Source of the DNA: Branchiostoma floridae
Lineage: Eukaryota; Chordata; Leptocardii; Amphioxiformes; Branchiostomatidae
Length of the DNA stretch: 64,000 bases
Direction: 5' to 3'
Assembly: GCF_000003815.2 (NCBI RefSeq)
Contig: NC_049992.1
Coordinates: 3,032,763 to 3,096,762 of the forward strand
Position 1 is the first letter of the stretch. Each line of letters starts with the position of its first letter. The notes beneath the pieces are model-generated. The model was not told where the DNA came from. It ran no database searches and saw only the letters and a list, made by a program, of their open reading frames with translations. The translations under genes and the position numbers were made by a program. Positions 11,301-22,395 of this stretch are shown here, in pieces.

Positions 11301-11929
11301 AAAAAAAAACGACCATAGATTGACCGAGCTACGACTTTGTGAGACACTCTAGCAAAACCCAAAAATCCGACGACGGAAGAAAGCCACACATCATCTTGTA
11401 GCTGCTGGTCACTACTCTCCAAGCAGAGGTTAGGCTCCAGCTCGTTTTTATCGGGCTTTCTATTTTGTCTTGTGCCTTGCATTGCCGGGCGGGTAACGGC
11501 ATTGTCCGCCGTACTCACCATTTTCTCCGGCACCCAGTGACCAGACTAATTGCACAGGGATGGGACAAAGTTACCGGGCGACCCCGCATGATCGCCACCG
11601 GGGTTTGCCGGTTTTTTTTGTTTTTTTTTGCGACTGCTTGAGTGTTAATAGAGTTTCAAACAAAGCTGTCTGAAACATGACAAAAATTTCAGGTCTTGAA
11701 ATGTCAGAGCTTAAAAAAATACAGATTTACAAAAAAGGGTACCGGTGGCAATCTAGTATCTAAGGAGATCAGACATCCGTTTTATCCAAAGATAACCATA
11801 CCAAAAATGTAGGTGAAAGTCTGAAAATCTGCAGCATGGAACCGGCTCAATTATTCAGTCAACACACTGTGTATATGATTTTCTTTGAGCCTTTCCCGAC
11901 ACATATGCCTTGATATGAGCCCGAATAAA
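11300..11929. other. intergenic, nothing recognised
   Basis: Ordinary composition, homopolymer T near 11610. No exon seen. Confidence 0.4.
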
Positions 11930-12088
11930 GACGACCGCTCCTCTTGGCCAATCAGTCGTCCTGTATTACGTAGTGAGAGCCAATGTGTCCGGACCTCCTC
12001 TCTGAGTCTCTCTAGTTAGCTCAGCCACACGATGTATTTGGTGACAGCGGTGCTTCTGCTCACGAGCCGACATTGGCAAACCCACGCC

Positions 12089-12930
12089 ATGGCAGAACCC
12101 CGTTTTAGACTCTCGCCATCCTTCGACGATACCGGAGACTTTCAGCTCTGATCCCAGCAGTTCGCCCAGCAGCTGGATCAAGCCGACAGACTCCGGCATT
12201 TTCTGACCTACTTCACCGGCACGGCTTTCAGCTTCTACGCGGAGTTGCCAGACGCCACGAAGGCTAACATGGACCTACTCCGACCCCTTGGCCGCCCCGG
12301 TCTGTTGGAAGAGTTCCGAACAGCCGTCAACGCCAGATCACGACGCCCGGGCGAGAGCCTGTCCGTGTACGCGCCGGACGTGCAGCGCCTGGACCGCCAG
12401 GCCTACCCGACCTACAATGACGCCGGGCGGGCTCACGTTGTCATGGACCGTTTCTTCTCGTGTTTGGACCCAGACCTGAAGCATCGGGTTGTGGAATTCG
12501 GGCCTGCTGACATCAACGCCGCCATTCGCCAGGCCTCTGTCTGAAGCAAGCTCGCCACGCCGACGTCAGAGACGCTCGGCTTTCCCCGACAGACCATATC
12601 ACGGCCAGTATTACATCGACCAGGGCCCCGACACCAGACCTGACCTGGCGTCTAAGCTTACAGAAATGGTCGACCTTCTCCACGCCCAGGCCACCAAAGA
12701 TGACCGCCGGAATCGCGAACTCTCCTCTTGTGAAAATCGTGACGACGCTGAGTCACCGCGCGACCGCAGAGACCACTACCGCCCGAAACCTGGCCCTCGC
12801 GATGGCCGCCGCACACAGAACCAATGCCGCACGCCACGTCAACCCCATCGTCTCGTGCGTCCGACCAGTGCTACGGCTACGACGCTACGCTGCTTCCTGC
12901 CCGACCCCTCCACCACCCCTGGAAACGGAC
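12089..12930 (+). pseudogene. gag-like remnant of the Ty3/gypsy element
   Basis: From the ATG at 12089 the frame runs through an in-frame TGA at 12149-12151 and on to a TGA at 12542. The 12245-12541 part has the helical character of retrotransposon capsid (FRTAVNARSRRPGESLSVYA). Beyond that the reading shifts frame towards about 12930. The stop and frameshift make it non-functional. Confidence 0.6.
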
Positions 12931-13184
12931 AGTAGCTGACTGTGCGCGCCAGCAGTCAGCTAACCCCAAACACGAACACAGACTCTCGCCATTTATTTAA
13001 GTAAGCATTCAAGGCACGCCATCGCAGGCCCTCCTCGATACAGGTTCGTGTATTTACATTGTCAAGGACTATTTCTACAGCCGTATCGGATCACGGACAC
13101 CTTTACACGGCCGTGAAGCACTGCAAGCACAAATTTCCGTTATGTTGGAGAATGACGTCATCGAGCCAATCACCAATCCTTCTG

Positions 13185-13490
13185 TATCTGCGTCTGTATC
13201 TGTATCTATATAGCCGGTATAACCGCCGATCGGCGTAAGACACCAGCTTCGCAGGCACGCGGCGCGGCAGCAGCTAGTTATATTACACCGAACGACCCGT
13301 CACACTTAGCTTTTGCACATCTATCTGCAAGCGTTCTTTAAAACTACCCAGAGAAGATGCCTCTACTGTACTTGGTGATAACAAATTCCACTCTACGATA
13401 GTTCTGGGAAAGTCCTTGGGCGTCTCCTGTCTTCATAGTAACCAAGGAGGTTGAAAAAAGGTTTGTTCTATTCTAGTAACCTCCTTGTAG
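13185..13490. repeat. interspersed repeat, copy 1 (another at 55709)
   Basis: Shares CTATATAGCCGGTATAAC, the CACGCGGC...CAGCAGCAGCT stretch and CAGAGAAGATG...CTACTGTACTTG with 55709-55850. It is a dispersed non-coding family. The boundaries are uncertain. Confidence 0.6.
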
Positions 13491-14006
13491 TAACCTAGAA
13501 AGATGGCAGCCCCCGATTCTGTGTTGATTACCGCAAACAAAATTTCGCACCTGTACCGGATGCCCACCCTCTACCAAGGGTAGACGGTACCATCGACGCC
13601 CTCGCCGGTTTATGCTATTTTCAGCTCTGGACATGAAAAGCGAATATTGACAGGTCCCCGTACACACATCCGACCGTCACAAACGAGGGCTTGTGGCAAT
13701 TCAAAGTCGTGGCGTGCACCAGTAAAAGTCTGTCCAGATCACAGCGGCGCCAGAGTACGTACTATCGTGAATTCTAGGCTATCATTTGGGCCGTACGCCT
13801 CTTTCGCCCGTTCATCCTCCTCACAGACCACCACCCGCTGCTCTCCCGTAGAGACGCTCCCATATGCAACAGCCTTTATCTGCATATTCTAGATCCGAGT
13901 CATGATGCTTCAGTAACAGATAAAAGATGTTTTCCGTAGCTTATAGATATATCAATGGCGAATACAATTATACGATATAACCGGTTTGGTTATGCTGATA
14001 TTCCAG

Positions 14007-14067
14007 ATGGGGAGTCAATTCCTCTTTTTTCTGGTCTTCTTGGCAATACCGGCACTGACAATCCAAA
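14007..14067 (+). CDS. gene B signal-peptide exon
   Basis: 61 nt starting at ATG directly after ttccag, encoding a 20-residue hydrophobic leader, with donor gtaagg. Exit phase 1 matches the next exon (A|CG TGC). Confidence 0.7.
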
Positions 14068-17000
14068 GTAAGGTTGGATTCCTATACATTTTAAACTACA
14101 TATTTATGTTATACTGATATATTGTTTTCTTTAATGTTTCTTGTTCTTCTTTTTTACTTTTCCTCACATGTTGGTAAGAAATCCTTTACTAACAGTGGTA
14201 GGGTTACATTAATGATAATAAGAAGTTTATTTGCAAGTTCATGCCCGGACGCTAATTGCATGTACATGGTATAGACATAGGCGACATACAAGTGACAAAA
14301 AACAGTGATAAACATTATTGTGAAAAGAGGCTACTCGGTTACTAGTGTTGACTATTTCTAAATAGGTTGGGTTTGACTTCTTTTTTTTTAAGCAGAGGAC
14401 GACGAAAAGCCACACTTTTTCTATAATTTACTGGTTTGTGGCTTTCTGATCGTCTGTGAGTGTGGGGAAGTTGGGATATGCTTAAGTTTGTGGTTTCTCT
14501 AAACAAAGTGATTCTTTCGGTTTGGTTGAATTGACACTTGGAAATATGTTTCGTCTTCCACTGCTTAAGATGTACAGAATTTACACATTCTTTCAATAAT
14601 GCCTAGGCGCCTGATGATGTGTAATGTATTATTGGTTGGTCTTCAAAGACATTAGAATATCTCAAAGTTTGCAATTCTCAGTCCCGAAGGGCACATTTCT
14701 AGGTCCTATCTAATGATTGCTGATGCTGAAAAATAGTCGCAGCATAGGACTTGGAACTTGTTACACTTGTACATGTATTGCAGCGTGCCCCGATGGGTAC
14801 CGCGAGTCTGACGACGGGAGGTGCTTCTTTATCTCCGACGAGGGGAAAACCTTCGGCGACGCGATCGTCGACTGCCAGAGCAGAGGTGGCGAGCTGGCTG
14901 AGCTCGATACCGAGGAAGACAGGGATGTGGCCATGGAGGGAGTTAGTAGGGTTGTGCCGTGAGTTTTGACATGCCTTTATTTTCAACTACTTTGGTGTAA
15001 ACGTAAGTGGTAAAGTGTCAAGATGAAATAAAGTAAAATATGCATTTAAAAATAGTATAATGATATATAGTGCAAAACATACATTGAGACCAGGGCCTCC
15101 CTTCTATACTACTACTGTGTATTTCGCAAATCTCCTGAATTAACGTAGTAGAAATTGTCACTTTACTATCCACAACAACAAATCAGAAACAGAGATAGCA
15201 GCCATATACCAATCACTATGTTTTATTATTTTGTTTTTACAGGTACTGGGTCAGCTGGGAAAGTGGAGTCCTGGATTACATCAGCGATGCTGAGTTGAGG
15301 AAAAAGTTTATTTCTATAACTTGAAGTGTTACATCATATTTCAACTTTCCGTTAGCCATTGGTACATTGAAACTGATTAAAATTGTGTTTCTTTCCAGGG
15401 ACTTGAACTGTTACATCTGTGAAGCCCCAATATGTAAGTCGACATTAATTGTTTCGGGACCAAACCGGCAAACGAATAGGTGCTTTTGTTTCCATTGTTT
15501 TTCCTTCGTCTTAAAAACAAGAACGTAAGACATATTGCTACAGGTTACATCATTAATATCATATTGTTTGGAACAAATTTTCACAATGGTACGTAATAAT
15601 TTTCAGACTTTGGGCCCCCTAGCGACTTCCCTTGGTACTGCAGTACAAGTTCCGGTTTTGACATCTCGCGTTCTCAACATTTTGGGGTGATAGATAGCTC
15701 TTGCGCTCGGGAAGAAGGGACATAATTTTGGGCCCCCTACCAACTAGGTTGGGAATTGCAGGGGTATTTCATTTTAAAAAACTTCCGAAGAGAATAAATC
15801 AAGATAGGAATGACGGATTTTCATGATTTTTGGTTTGTAGGTAGCTTTGACAAAGATGTACAAAATGAAATAGAAATTATGCAAATTAGAAGGTCAATTG
15901 CATAATAAATGAGAATGTTCTATCATGGCAGTTTTTTTCAATGTGTCTCTTGTCCTGGGCATGATACGGTCTTGACATTTAGGTGGCAGGTAGGTTTCTG
16001 CGTCAGGATAAGTTGGGGCAACAAGTTCAGCGCCCTAACATTGAATTTTGGAACTGCAGGGCCATTTTTGTCAAAACATTCCAAAGAGAATAACTGAAGA
16101 AAGGAACGACAGATTTCCACCTTTTTGAGCATGCATATAGCTTAGGAAAAGATTAATACAATGATATGCATGTTATGCAAATGAGGAATTAATTTGCATC
16201 ATTAATGAGGAGCTTATATAATTTCATTCTTTTCTATAACCGGACTTCAATAAATGTAACACATGTAAATTATGATAGGTGGAACATAAACAGATAGCAA
16301 ATATGCAAATGAGGAACTGAAATTGCAAAACCGCTAAATGGTTAATGATGTGAATTTATACCCATGACGTGTGGATGAACAGCACCATGTATAAATTATG
16401 AGTTTGGCCTTCATTGGCGCTGAGGGAATAGCACTTCATACTATTTAGGTGGCTAATACGGCTATCAATAGTACTTCCTTGGACGAACTGGCTGGGGCGC
16501 CATCTTATTTATTACCAGTGTATTACATGTAAGAGCAAAAGGAAGAAATTTATTATTGTTGCAGGAGTGGTGCAGATAACACTTGATTTGATTAAACTTA
16601 CAAGCGGTTATCTTTATCTATCATATCTATGGGTAGCGCAGCATCGAGTGAAGGTTCATCGTCAAATATTGTCCTAAATCAAACTTGCTCACTCAGGACT
16701 GATTTAAACAACGGTGTATATCAACATTTTTCATTTTGTGTATGTGTCAAACATTCTTTGTAAAAACCCTTGTTTATTTGACGAAGGTATGTGTTCGTGC
16801 AACTCTAGTTAAAGCAAAAAACTGACGCTTTTTAAGCCTTTGTAGTAAAATTGTACTCTCTTTATACTGTATCGTACCAGAGTGCACCATAATCAAACTT
16901 GATTCAGTACACAACATCTATAACTATGTATCAAATGCTGTTTTTTATCGATAGTACATATTAAACTCAGCTAGACATTCATGAATTCGCGTATTTCGGG

Positions 17001-17898
17001 CTACTAAAGACCCGAAAAGCCAAACTGTTTTAACGTTATTTCAACCTGAGCCGTCCATGTCAATATGACACTGCTTATAATAGTCCTCTTACCTGTGGCA
17101 GGTGGAGATCTCGCCCTGGGGAAGGCAGCGTCTCAAACAAGCACCTTCGAGAATGGGTTTGCCGGTCATGCCGTCAACGGGAACACCAATACAAACTACA
17201 CCGATGGTTTCTGTACACAAACCCTGGAAGAAACGAATCCCACCTGGTCTGTGGATCTTAGGCAATCGTACGCGGTTGGCAGGTAGGTGCACAGCATATA
17301 TAGTCAGTAGAATAGGAAAATGTGAACTTAACCAGGGGCATGTTGACGTTAAGGACAAACAACACAGTGTTTCCTGAAATTCGAAACGATAATTTGCAAC
17401 GACTGCATTGTCAATAAATGGTTGACAGGGGAAAGTTACAGTGTCATTACTGATGATAGTGACAGTGGGTCTTTCAAAGTCATCGTCATTGCAAGTTTTA
17501 GGTTGTGTTCAAGAACGTTCTATATATATATCTCACGTTCTATGTATAAAACTCACGGCTTTGCCTTCAATACTTGTAGTGTGGTCATCACAAACCGCCA
17601 GGACTGCTGTTCGGTACGACTCAACCCCTTCAACATCCGCCTCGGGGATTCCCCCGATCCTAGCCAGAACCCCAAGTGTGCTGGAGGTGGTGATCTAACG
17701 ATTAACCTGGCCTGGGCATCCGTTACCAGCCCATGTGATGGGATGCGGGGACGATATCTGAGCATCAATATTAACAATCCCGGGATCCTGACTCTGTGTG
17801 AAGTCCAAGTATTTAAAGGCAAGTATCCTCTGCATTCGCTTTACATGTACATGGTACTAACATCATCCATAAGTTTTGAGAGGTCGGCCTACAAATAA
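14007..17898 (+). CDS. secreted C-type-lectin / FTP (fucolectin) domain gene
   Basis: Exons 14007-14067, 14784-14958, 15243-15299, 15399-15433, 17102-17282 and 17580-17818 (or to the stop at 17896). The first encodes a signal peptide (MGSQFLFFLVFLAIPALTIQ), the next three a short C-type lectin-like domain (CPDGYRESDDG to CYICEAPI) without the usual long-loop sugar site, and the last two an FTP fucose-binding domain (VVITNRQDCC, LTLCEVQVF). Phases 1-1, 2-2, 2-2, 1-1 and 2-2 agree. The second-to-third lectin junction has a damaged donor (GA instead of GT at 15300-15301), so this copy may be defective or mis-spliced. The final FTP exon either uses a GC donor at 17819 or reads on to TAA at 17896-17898. 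Family role: secreted lectins that bind fucosylated glycans, often in innate defence. Joining the signal/lectin part to the FTP part is inferred from phase and order. Confidence 0.6.
14784..14958 (+). CDS. gene B C-type lectin exon 1
   Basis: 175 nt with acceptor gcag and donor gtgagt. It encodes CPDGYRESDDGRCFF and DAIVDCQSRGGELAEL, the N-terminal half of the lectin fold. Confidence 0.75.
15243..15299 (+). CDS. gene B C-type lectin exon 2 with damaged donor
   Basis: Encodes YWVSWESGVLDYISDAEL after acceptor tttacag. Phase and homology require it to end at 15299, but the next bases are gaaaaa instead of gt. Reading on gives RKKFISIT and a stop at about 15322. Confidence 0.55.
15399..15433 (+). 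CDS. gene B C-type lectin exon 3
   Basis: 35 nt, acceptor tttccag, donor gtaagt. It encodes RDLNCYICEAPI, the C-terminal disulfide strand. Phase 2 to 1. Confidence 0.65.
15434..17101. other. intron or spacer of gene B with an interspersed repeat
   Basis: Positions 15640-16320 match 20110-20640 in the intron of the neighbouring paralog (shared TAGCTCTTGCGCTCGGGAA, TCTTGTCCTGGGCATGATA, AACATTTAGGTGGCAG-like words). The rest, 16320-17050, shows nothing recognisable. Confidence 0.6.
17102..17282 (+). CDS. gene B FTP exon 1
   Basis: 181 nt, acceptor gtggcag, donor gtaggt. It encodes DLALGKAASQTSTF, HAVNGNTNTNY and NPTWSVDLRQSY, the first half of an F5/8-type fucolectin domain. The sequence before the acceptor also reads in frame from ATG 17065 as a hydrophobic leader (MTLLIIVLLPVAG), so this could alternatively be a first exon. 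It lacks the HGSC histidine present in the paralog. Confidence 0.8.
17580..17818 (+). CDS. gene B FTP exon 2
   Basis: 239 nt after acceptor cttgtag. It encodes VVITNRQDCCSVRLNPFNIR, GMRGRYLS and ILTLCEVQVF. The vicinal CC and both flanking arginines of the fucose site (TNRxDCCxxR) are present. The end is ambiguous: a GC donor (AAAG|gcaagt) keeps phase 1, a GT donor lies 4 nt later, and read-through reaches TAA at 17896-17898. Confidence 0.75.
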
Positions 17899-18846
17899 CA
17901 GCAATTGTGCCCCATGGGAAGTACAAATATATGCGAAAGGAACAAGAAACAACATGGGGGATGGGGCAATCAAAACAAAATCTGTCAATGACTAATAAGT
18001 TCATGATTATTCTCTTTGTTGGAGACATTAGCTTTCAGCTTCCTGACATGTTTTCAGACGAACTTATCATCTCTGATTAGCTAATTACACTTTATGATCA
18101 CTTGTAACAATGTAGGCATCCTACCTTACCTTAACAGTTCCGTGGACTTCTATCAGATTCAGTATTCATCGAGAATGGTCCTAAAACAACGCAATCCAAC
18201 ATTTAAGCGGACGGTATAACTAACTCTTTTCTCAACATGTTAGCGTCTACCAGCCCGAAATTGACCACGTAGACCTATAACAGGCCGAATGAGTTTAAGC
18301 CAGCCTTGGAGCACAGTTTGCTTCCTTAAATGGCAAATTGTACCCAGTGACGACTGTATAACTCTTCAAGCATCTTATCTATCCATATTTACTAGTTTCG
18401 ACTCTTTCAGCCACCTCTGGAGCCTGGTAGAGGCTTATTAATCAACATGTGACAAATACAACTGGATTCAACTGGAATATGACGTATTTGGCTCGTTCTG
18501 ACTTTACGTCTTGATATTGAGCAAATTATAGACAACATCACTGGTTCCTTCATTATTCCACAACCCCTGTAATGTTTTACAAAAGATGCACCACAACATT
18601 CGTATTGGTTGATGGCTTAAAACATTATTATAGCCACGGGTGGGATTTCACACCCTAAAAAATGGCTGTCGCCTGAGAAGAAACGAAGAATTCAATTAGT
18701 AGCCAAAAATTTAACAATTCAGTTCCCAGAATGATTGTTCGGCAGGTGAAACCAGCTACCCAGGCCCTCTGCCCGATCACGTCAGATCGCTCCTGTCACT
18801 GATCTTGGAGGCTGTGTGAGGTGGTTTATGCCTGTCGCCAGATTCT
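17899..18846. other. intergenic, nothing recognised
   Basis: No credible exon. Begins with sequence still alignable to the paralogous flank near 22170. Confidence 0.4.
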
Positions 18847-19220
18847 GTAACAAACGTTACCACCACTAGTACGATGGTTGCTACGGTTATATTATGCACG
18901 TATAAGACTAGAAATGGCCGTTGTTGTGACGCTGTACAGTTTTTCTGGCTTTCTAACAAACAAGAAAGGGTTGTTGACTGTCATTTGTATCCCACATTGC
19001 TTAACAAAATGTTGTACAGAAATGACTGTAACAAACGTTACCATTGTTCGATGCTGTCTAAGCTTTCTATTTGACCTGGTGTAAAAAAGCTGCCCACTTT
19101 TTAAATCTCCCTAGGGACATTCACTTATATCTAAATGATGTAGTCAATAAGGTAAGTCCTTTCTAAGAAAACAGGGTAAAGTCTACTGTTGTAACAAACG
19201 TTACCGGTAACGTTTGTTAC
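18847..19220. repeat. GTAACAAACGTTACC repeats and 30-bp perfect palindrome
   Basis: GTAACAAACGTTACC occurs at 18847-18861 and 19028-19042. A third copy at 19191 is fused head-to-head with its complement, giving a perfect 30-bp palindrome at 19191-19220. With the left copy this makes inverted termini and suggests a small non-autonomous DNA element or nested copies. No convincing target duplication. Confidence 0.6.
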
Positions 19221-19729
19221 AGGCCCTGTAATGCATTACCAATGGGACTGAAAATAATGAGTTGCCATTTTTTGGCTATGGTTAAAAGAGGAATTTTCCC
19301 AAACAACCAAGTGGTTTTCAGTGAAAATAAAGCCGATTTATTTTTCGACCAAAAAAATGCCATTTTCGACATTTCAATGAGAACGAGTGATTTATATTCG
19401 GGATCTTGACCCTTTAACCATGATTTCTGGAAAACCTTGATCAAACGTCGACAAAGATGTAAAACCTAAGATTCATTTGTGCAATTTGTGTTTGAACAGA
19501 CATACAAGAACTACATATTAATGCTTACAAATTCATAACAGAATTTAGTGAAAGGTAAGGAGAAAGGTTCCACAGTACACACGTGATAAGATATGATAGA
19601 ACGAAATCATGTTTCCAAACTTTTTTTATCAGAAAGTGTTAAAACATTCTGTGCGACTTTGTAATCGCACAGATGGGTCACATTTATGATACCCCCATCC
19701 CAAACAAGACCTGAGTCGTCCATGTTAAT

Positions 19730-22395
19730 ATGGTACTGCTCATGATAGTCCTGTTACCTGTGGCAGGTGTAAATGTCGCCCTGAATAAGACAGCGTACCA
19801 AACAAGCACCTACGATGGGGCGGTTGCAGGGCGTGCCGTAGACGGGAACACCGATACAAACTTCGACCATGGTTCCTGTACACACACAGAGGGACACACA
19901 AACCCCGCCTGGTGGGTGGATCTTGGGCAATCGTACAAGATTGACAGGTAGGTGCACAGCATATATACTGTAGTCAGTAGACTAGGAAAATGTGAACTTA
20001 ACCAGGAGCATGTTGACGTTTAGGACAAACAACACAGTGTTCCCTGAAACTCGAAACGATAATTTGTTTCTAGCGATTGTATTAATGATATAAAAGCTGC
20101 CATGAACAAGCGACGGTCATGATTTTGGGGTGTTAGATAGCTCTTGCGCTCGGGAAAAAGTGACGTAAGTTTGGCAGCCCTAGCGGGTAGCTGTAAAAAA
20201 ATCCGAGTGGATAACTCAAGATGGATCATTTATTTTCATGACTTTTGGTGATAGGTAGCTTTGACCAAAATGTACAAAATGGAAAACCAATTATGCAAAA
20301 TAGGGGTCATAATTAATGAGAATATTCTGCCACAGCATTTTCTAAAATGTATCTCTTGTCCTGGGCATGATATGGTACATACATTTAGGTGGCAGCATTT
20401 GACGTTGGGACACGGTGGGGCAGATTTGAGCCCCTAGTGTGTAATTTTGGTACTGCAGGGCTGTTTTTCTCAAGACATTCCAAAGAGGATAACTGAAGAA
20501 AAGAACGGCGAATTTCCATCCTTTTTGGCATGCAGATAGTTTAAGCAAATAGGTTCATGATATTTCTAATTTTATGCATATGACGAATTGTTTGCATGAT
20601 TAATAAGGAAATTGTGTAATTCTATTGTTTCCATAAGGTCTCGGCTCCGGCCCGCACGGTCCCTTTTTCACTAAAAAATTGGCCAAAAAAGTTTAAAAGT
20701 TGCCCGTTTTAAGAAAATTTCGGAACGACATGCAAAACTTTGTAGTGCATTCGTTGGCTAACATGTTCGGCCATCCTCTGACCGAATATGACGGCCCAAG
20801 ACCCGCTGGTTTTTGAGATTACCCCATACCTCCCGTCGCGATACCATAAGTCAGGCGCGAGTAGGCGTAGAACGCCATGGCCAATGAAAGTTTCCACTTT
20901 ACGCACAGAAGAAACGCACGATCTTTAATAAACACAGATAACATGGATAACATGACTGTCCATTTTCGAAAACTTCAAACGGTGGTCCATGATCATGACC
21001 CGGTTCCTTTTGCGACACCCATCATGACCCGGACTGACTTCTATATGGCTAAAAATGCCTAAGATAGAGACTATTTACTTATACATGGTTAACAAAATGC
21101 CCATGCTAACAACAATACATAACTATCAGGATGATGCATATCACCTCATATCTATAGACACTTACAAATTAACATGTCTGATATACATGTACTTTTAGAT
21201 GTATTGGTCATGCCCAAAAGTTTGTGTATCCTGAAGAAAGTTGTGTAACAGAAGGTTTTTAGCTTAGGTTATGCCAATTGCTGTTTAACAGATTGAAATA
21301 ATATGGGATTAGATGAATGCTTGTCATGTAATCAAGCCTACCATGTATAGCTTAACCTGAACATAACAGAAAATGAATGAAAGTGTTAGCAGGGACAAAA
21401 TCATGTACATGTATTTTCGATGCACATTGCAGTTGTAAACAAAATCATTAACGTTTGGACAATTTGAATCAGAACATGATGTGTTGCAATGGTTCAAATA
21501 GAAAAAGTACAGGAAAACAGCATGTAATTTTACAGATTAAAGAGGGTGACTAATATTACTCAGAATGCATTGAAAAGGAAGTGAGGTGATCAATGTTTTC
21601 AAATGTCCTCTGTACTGGTGCTGGTCTTTGCCCCCCTAAAAAAACAGCCCGTTCGAAGACTGCAACGGAGACTATATCAACGTAGTGTCGTAGACGTAAT
21701 CTGTTCATTTACTAATCGGTGCAGCATCCGGTCCACCAAATTTTTTTCAGGTCCTGTTTTTCCGGACCGGTCCAACAAGGATAAAAGTTTTGTACCAGTG
21801 TACCGCTTAAGTACCCACTCCTATTTGTCTTCCATGTATGTAGTTTGGTCATCACCAACCGCCAGGACTGCTGTGCAGATCGACTCAACTTCTTCAACAT
21901 CCACATCGGGGACTCCGACCAGATTACCGATAACCCCCTGTGTGGACCTGATCCTGATCATACGATTGGCGTCCACCAGACCTCCACTACCGTCACATGT
22001 CAGGGGATGCAGGGACGCTATGTGGGCATCCGTCTGCCCGGGATCTCCCGCACACTGACTCTGTGTGAAGTCCAAGTATTTTCAGGCAAGTATCCACTAC
22101 ATTCGCTTTACATGTACATGCATATGGTACTAACATCATCCATAGATTTTGAAAGGTCAGGTTACAAATAACAGCAATTTTTCATAGTTTGTGTTACACA
22201 GACTAGTCATTAGGTAGTATGGGTATTAATCAGAGGTTGTCGATTAACTTGATATAATTTTTCTTTCCAGGTTAACGACTGCAAGGATCATACTGAGCGA
22301 TGCTATCGTTTTTCCTGCCCCAGTATATATAAACGGATGCCAGTTGTCCATTGACACTTCGGGGGGTAGCAAACACCTACTTTTGGATGTTGATA
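19730..22395 (+). CDS. FTP (fucolectin) domain paralog with linker exon; downstream lectin domain missing
   Basis: Tandem duplicate of the FTP part of gene B. Exon 19767-19947 (with in-frame upstream ATG at 19730 and leader MVLLMIVLLPVAG), exon 21844-22085, and a linker exon 22271-22395 related to 568-691. It carries FDHGSCTHTEGH, NPAWWVDLG, LVITNRQDCC, GMQGRYVGIRLPG and LTLCEVQVF, the full FTP signature including the HGSC histidine and the two arginines linked to fucose binding in eel agglutinin. The FTP-to-linker join works only with the GT donor at 22090 (phase 2); the GC donor at 22086 would create a stop. No C-type lectin exon follows; a LINE remnant lies there. It is probably truncated or read through to TAA near 22169. 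Confidence 0.6.
19767..19947 (+). CDS. gene C FTP exon 1
   Basis: 181 nt, the same length as its paralog. Acceptor gtggcag, donor gtaggt. Encodes NVALNKTAYQTSTYDG, RAVDGNTDTNFDHGSC, NPAWWVDLGQSY. The upstream ATG at 19730 makes a contiguous leader-like reading. Confidence 0.8.
20110..20640. repeat. intronic interspersed repeat, copy 2
   Basis: Matches 15640-16320 in the neighbouring lectin gene. Not coding. Confidence 0.6.
20641..21843. other. intron of gene C, nothing recognised
   Basis: No additional exon or element identified before the acceptor at 21843. Confidence 0.4.
21844..22085 (+). CDS. gene C FTP exon 2
   Basis: 242 nt after acceptor atgtag. Encodes LVITNRQDCCADRLNFFNIH, NPLCGPD, GMQGRYVGIRLPG and LTLCEVQVF. 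The 3' end has the same GC/GT donor ambiguity as gene B. Confidence 0.75.
22271..22395 (+). CDS. gene C linker exon, one base longer than its paralog
   Basis: 125 nt after tttctttccag, donor gttagt. Aligns along its length with 568-691 (124 nt) but has one extra base in a TATATATAAA tract. In one frame the first half matches (ERCYRFSCPS), and in another the second half matches (GCQLSIDTSGG). It is frameshifted relative to the paralog, or entered in a different phase. Confidence 0.5.

Larger units (their letters stand above)
11930..13900 (+). mobile_element. degenerate Ty3/gypsy-type LTR retrotransposon
   Basis: Successive fragments appear in canonical order: a gag-like frame from 12089, an aspartic-protease DTGS segment near 13040, a reverse-transcriptase FSALDMKS segment near 13615, and an RNase-H-like AIIWAVR...LTDHHPLLS segment near 13780-13850. 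They lie in different frames with stops and large deletions between them, so the element is dead. I could not place LTRs. TGGTGACAGCGGTGC near 12040 may be the primer-binding region. An unrelated interspersed repeat is inserted at about 13185-13490. Confidence 0.7.
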
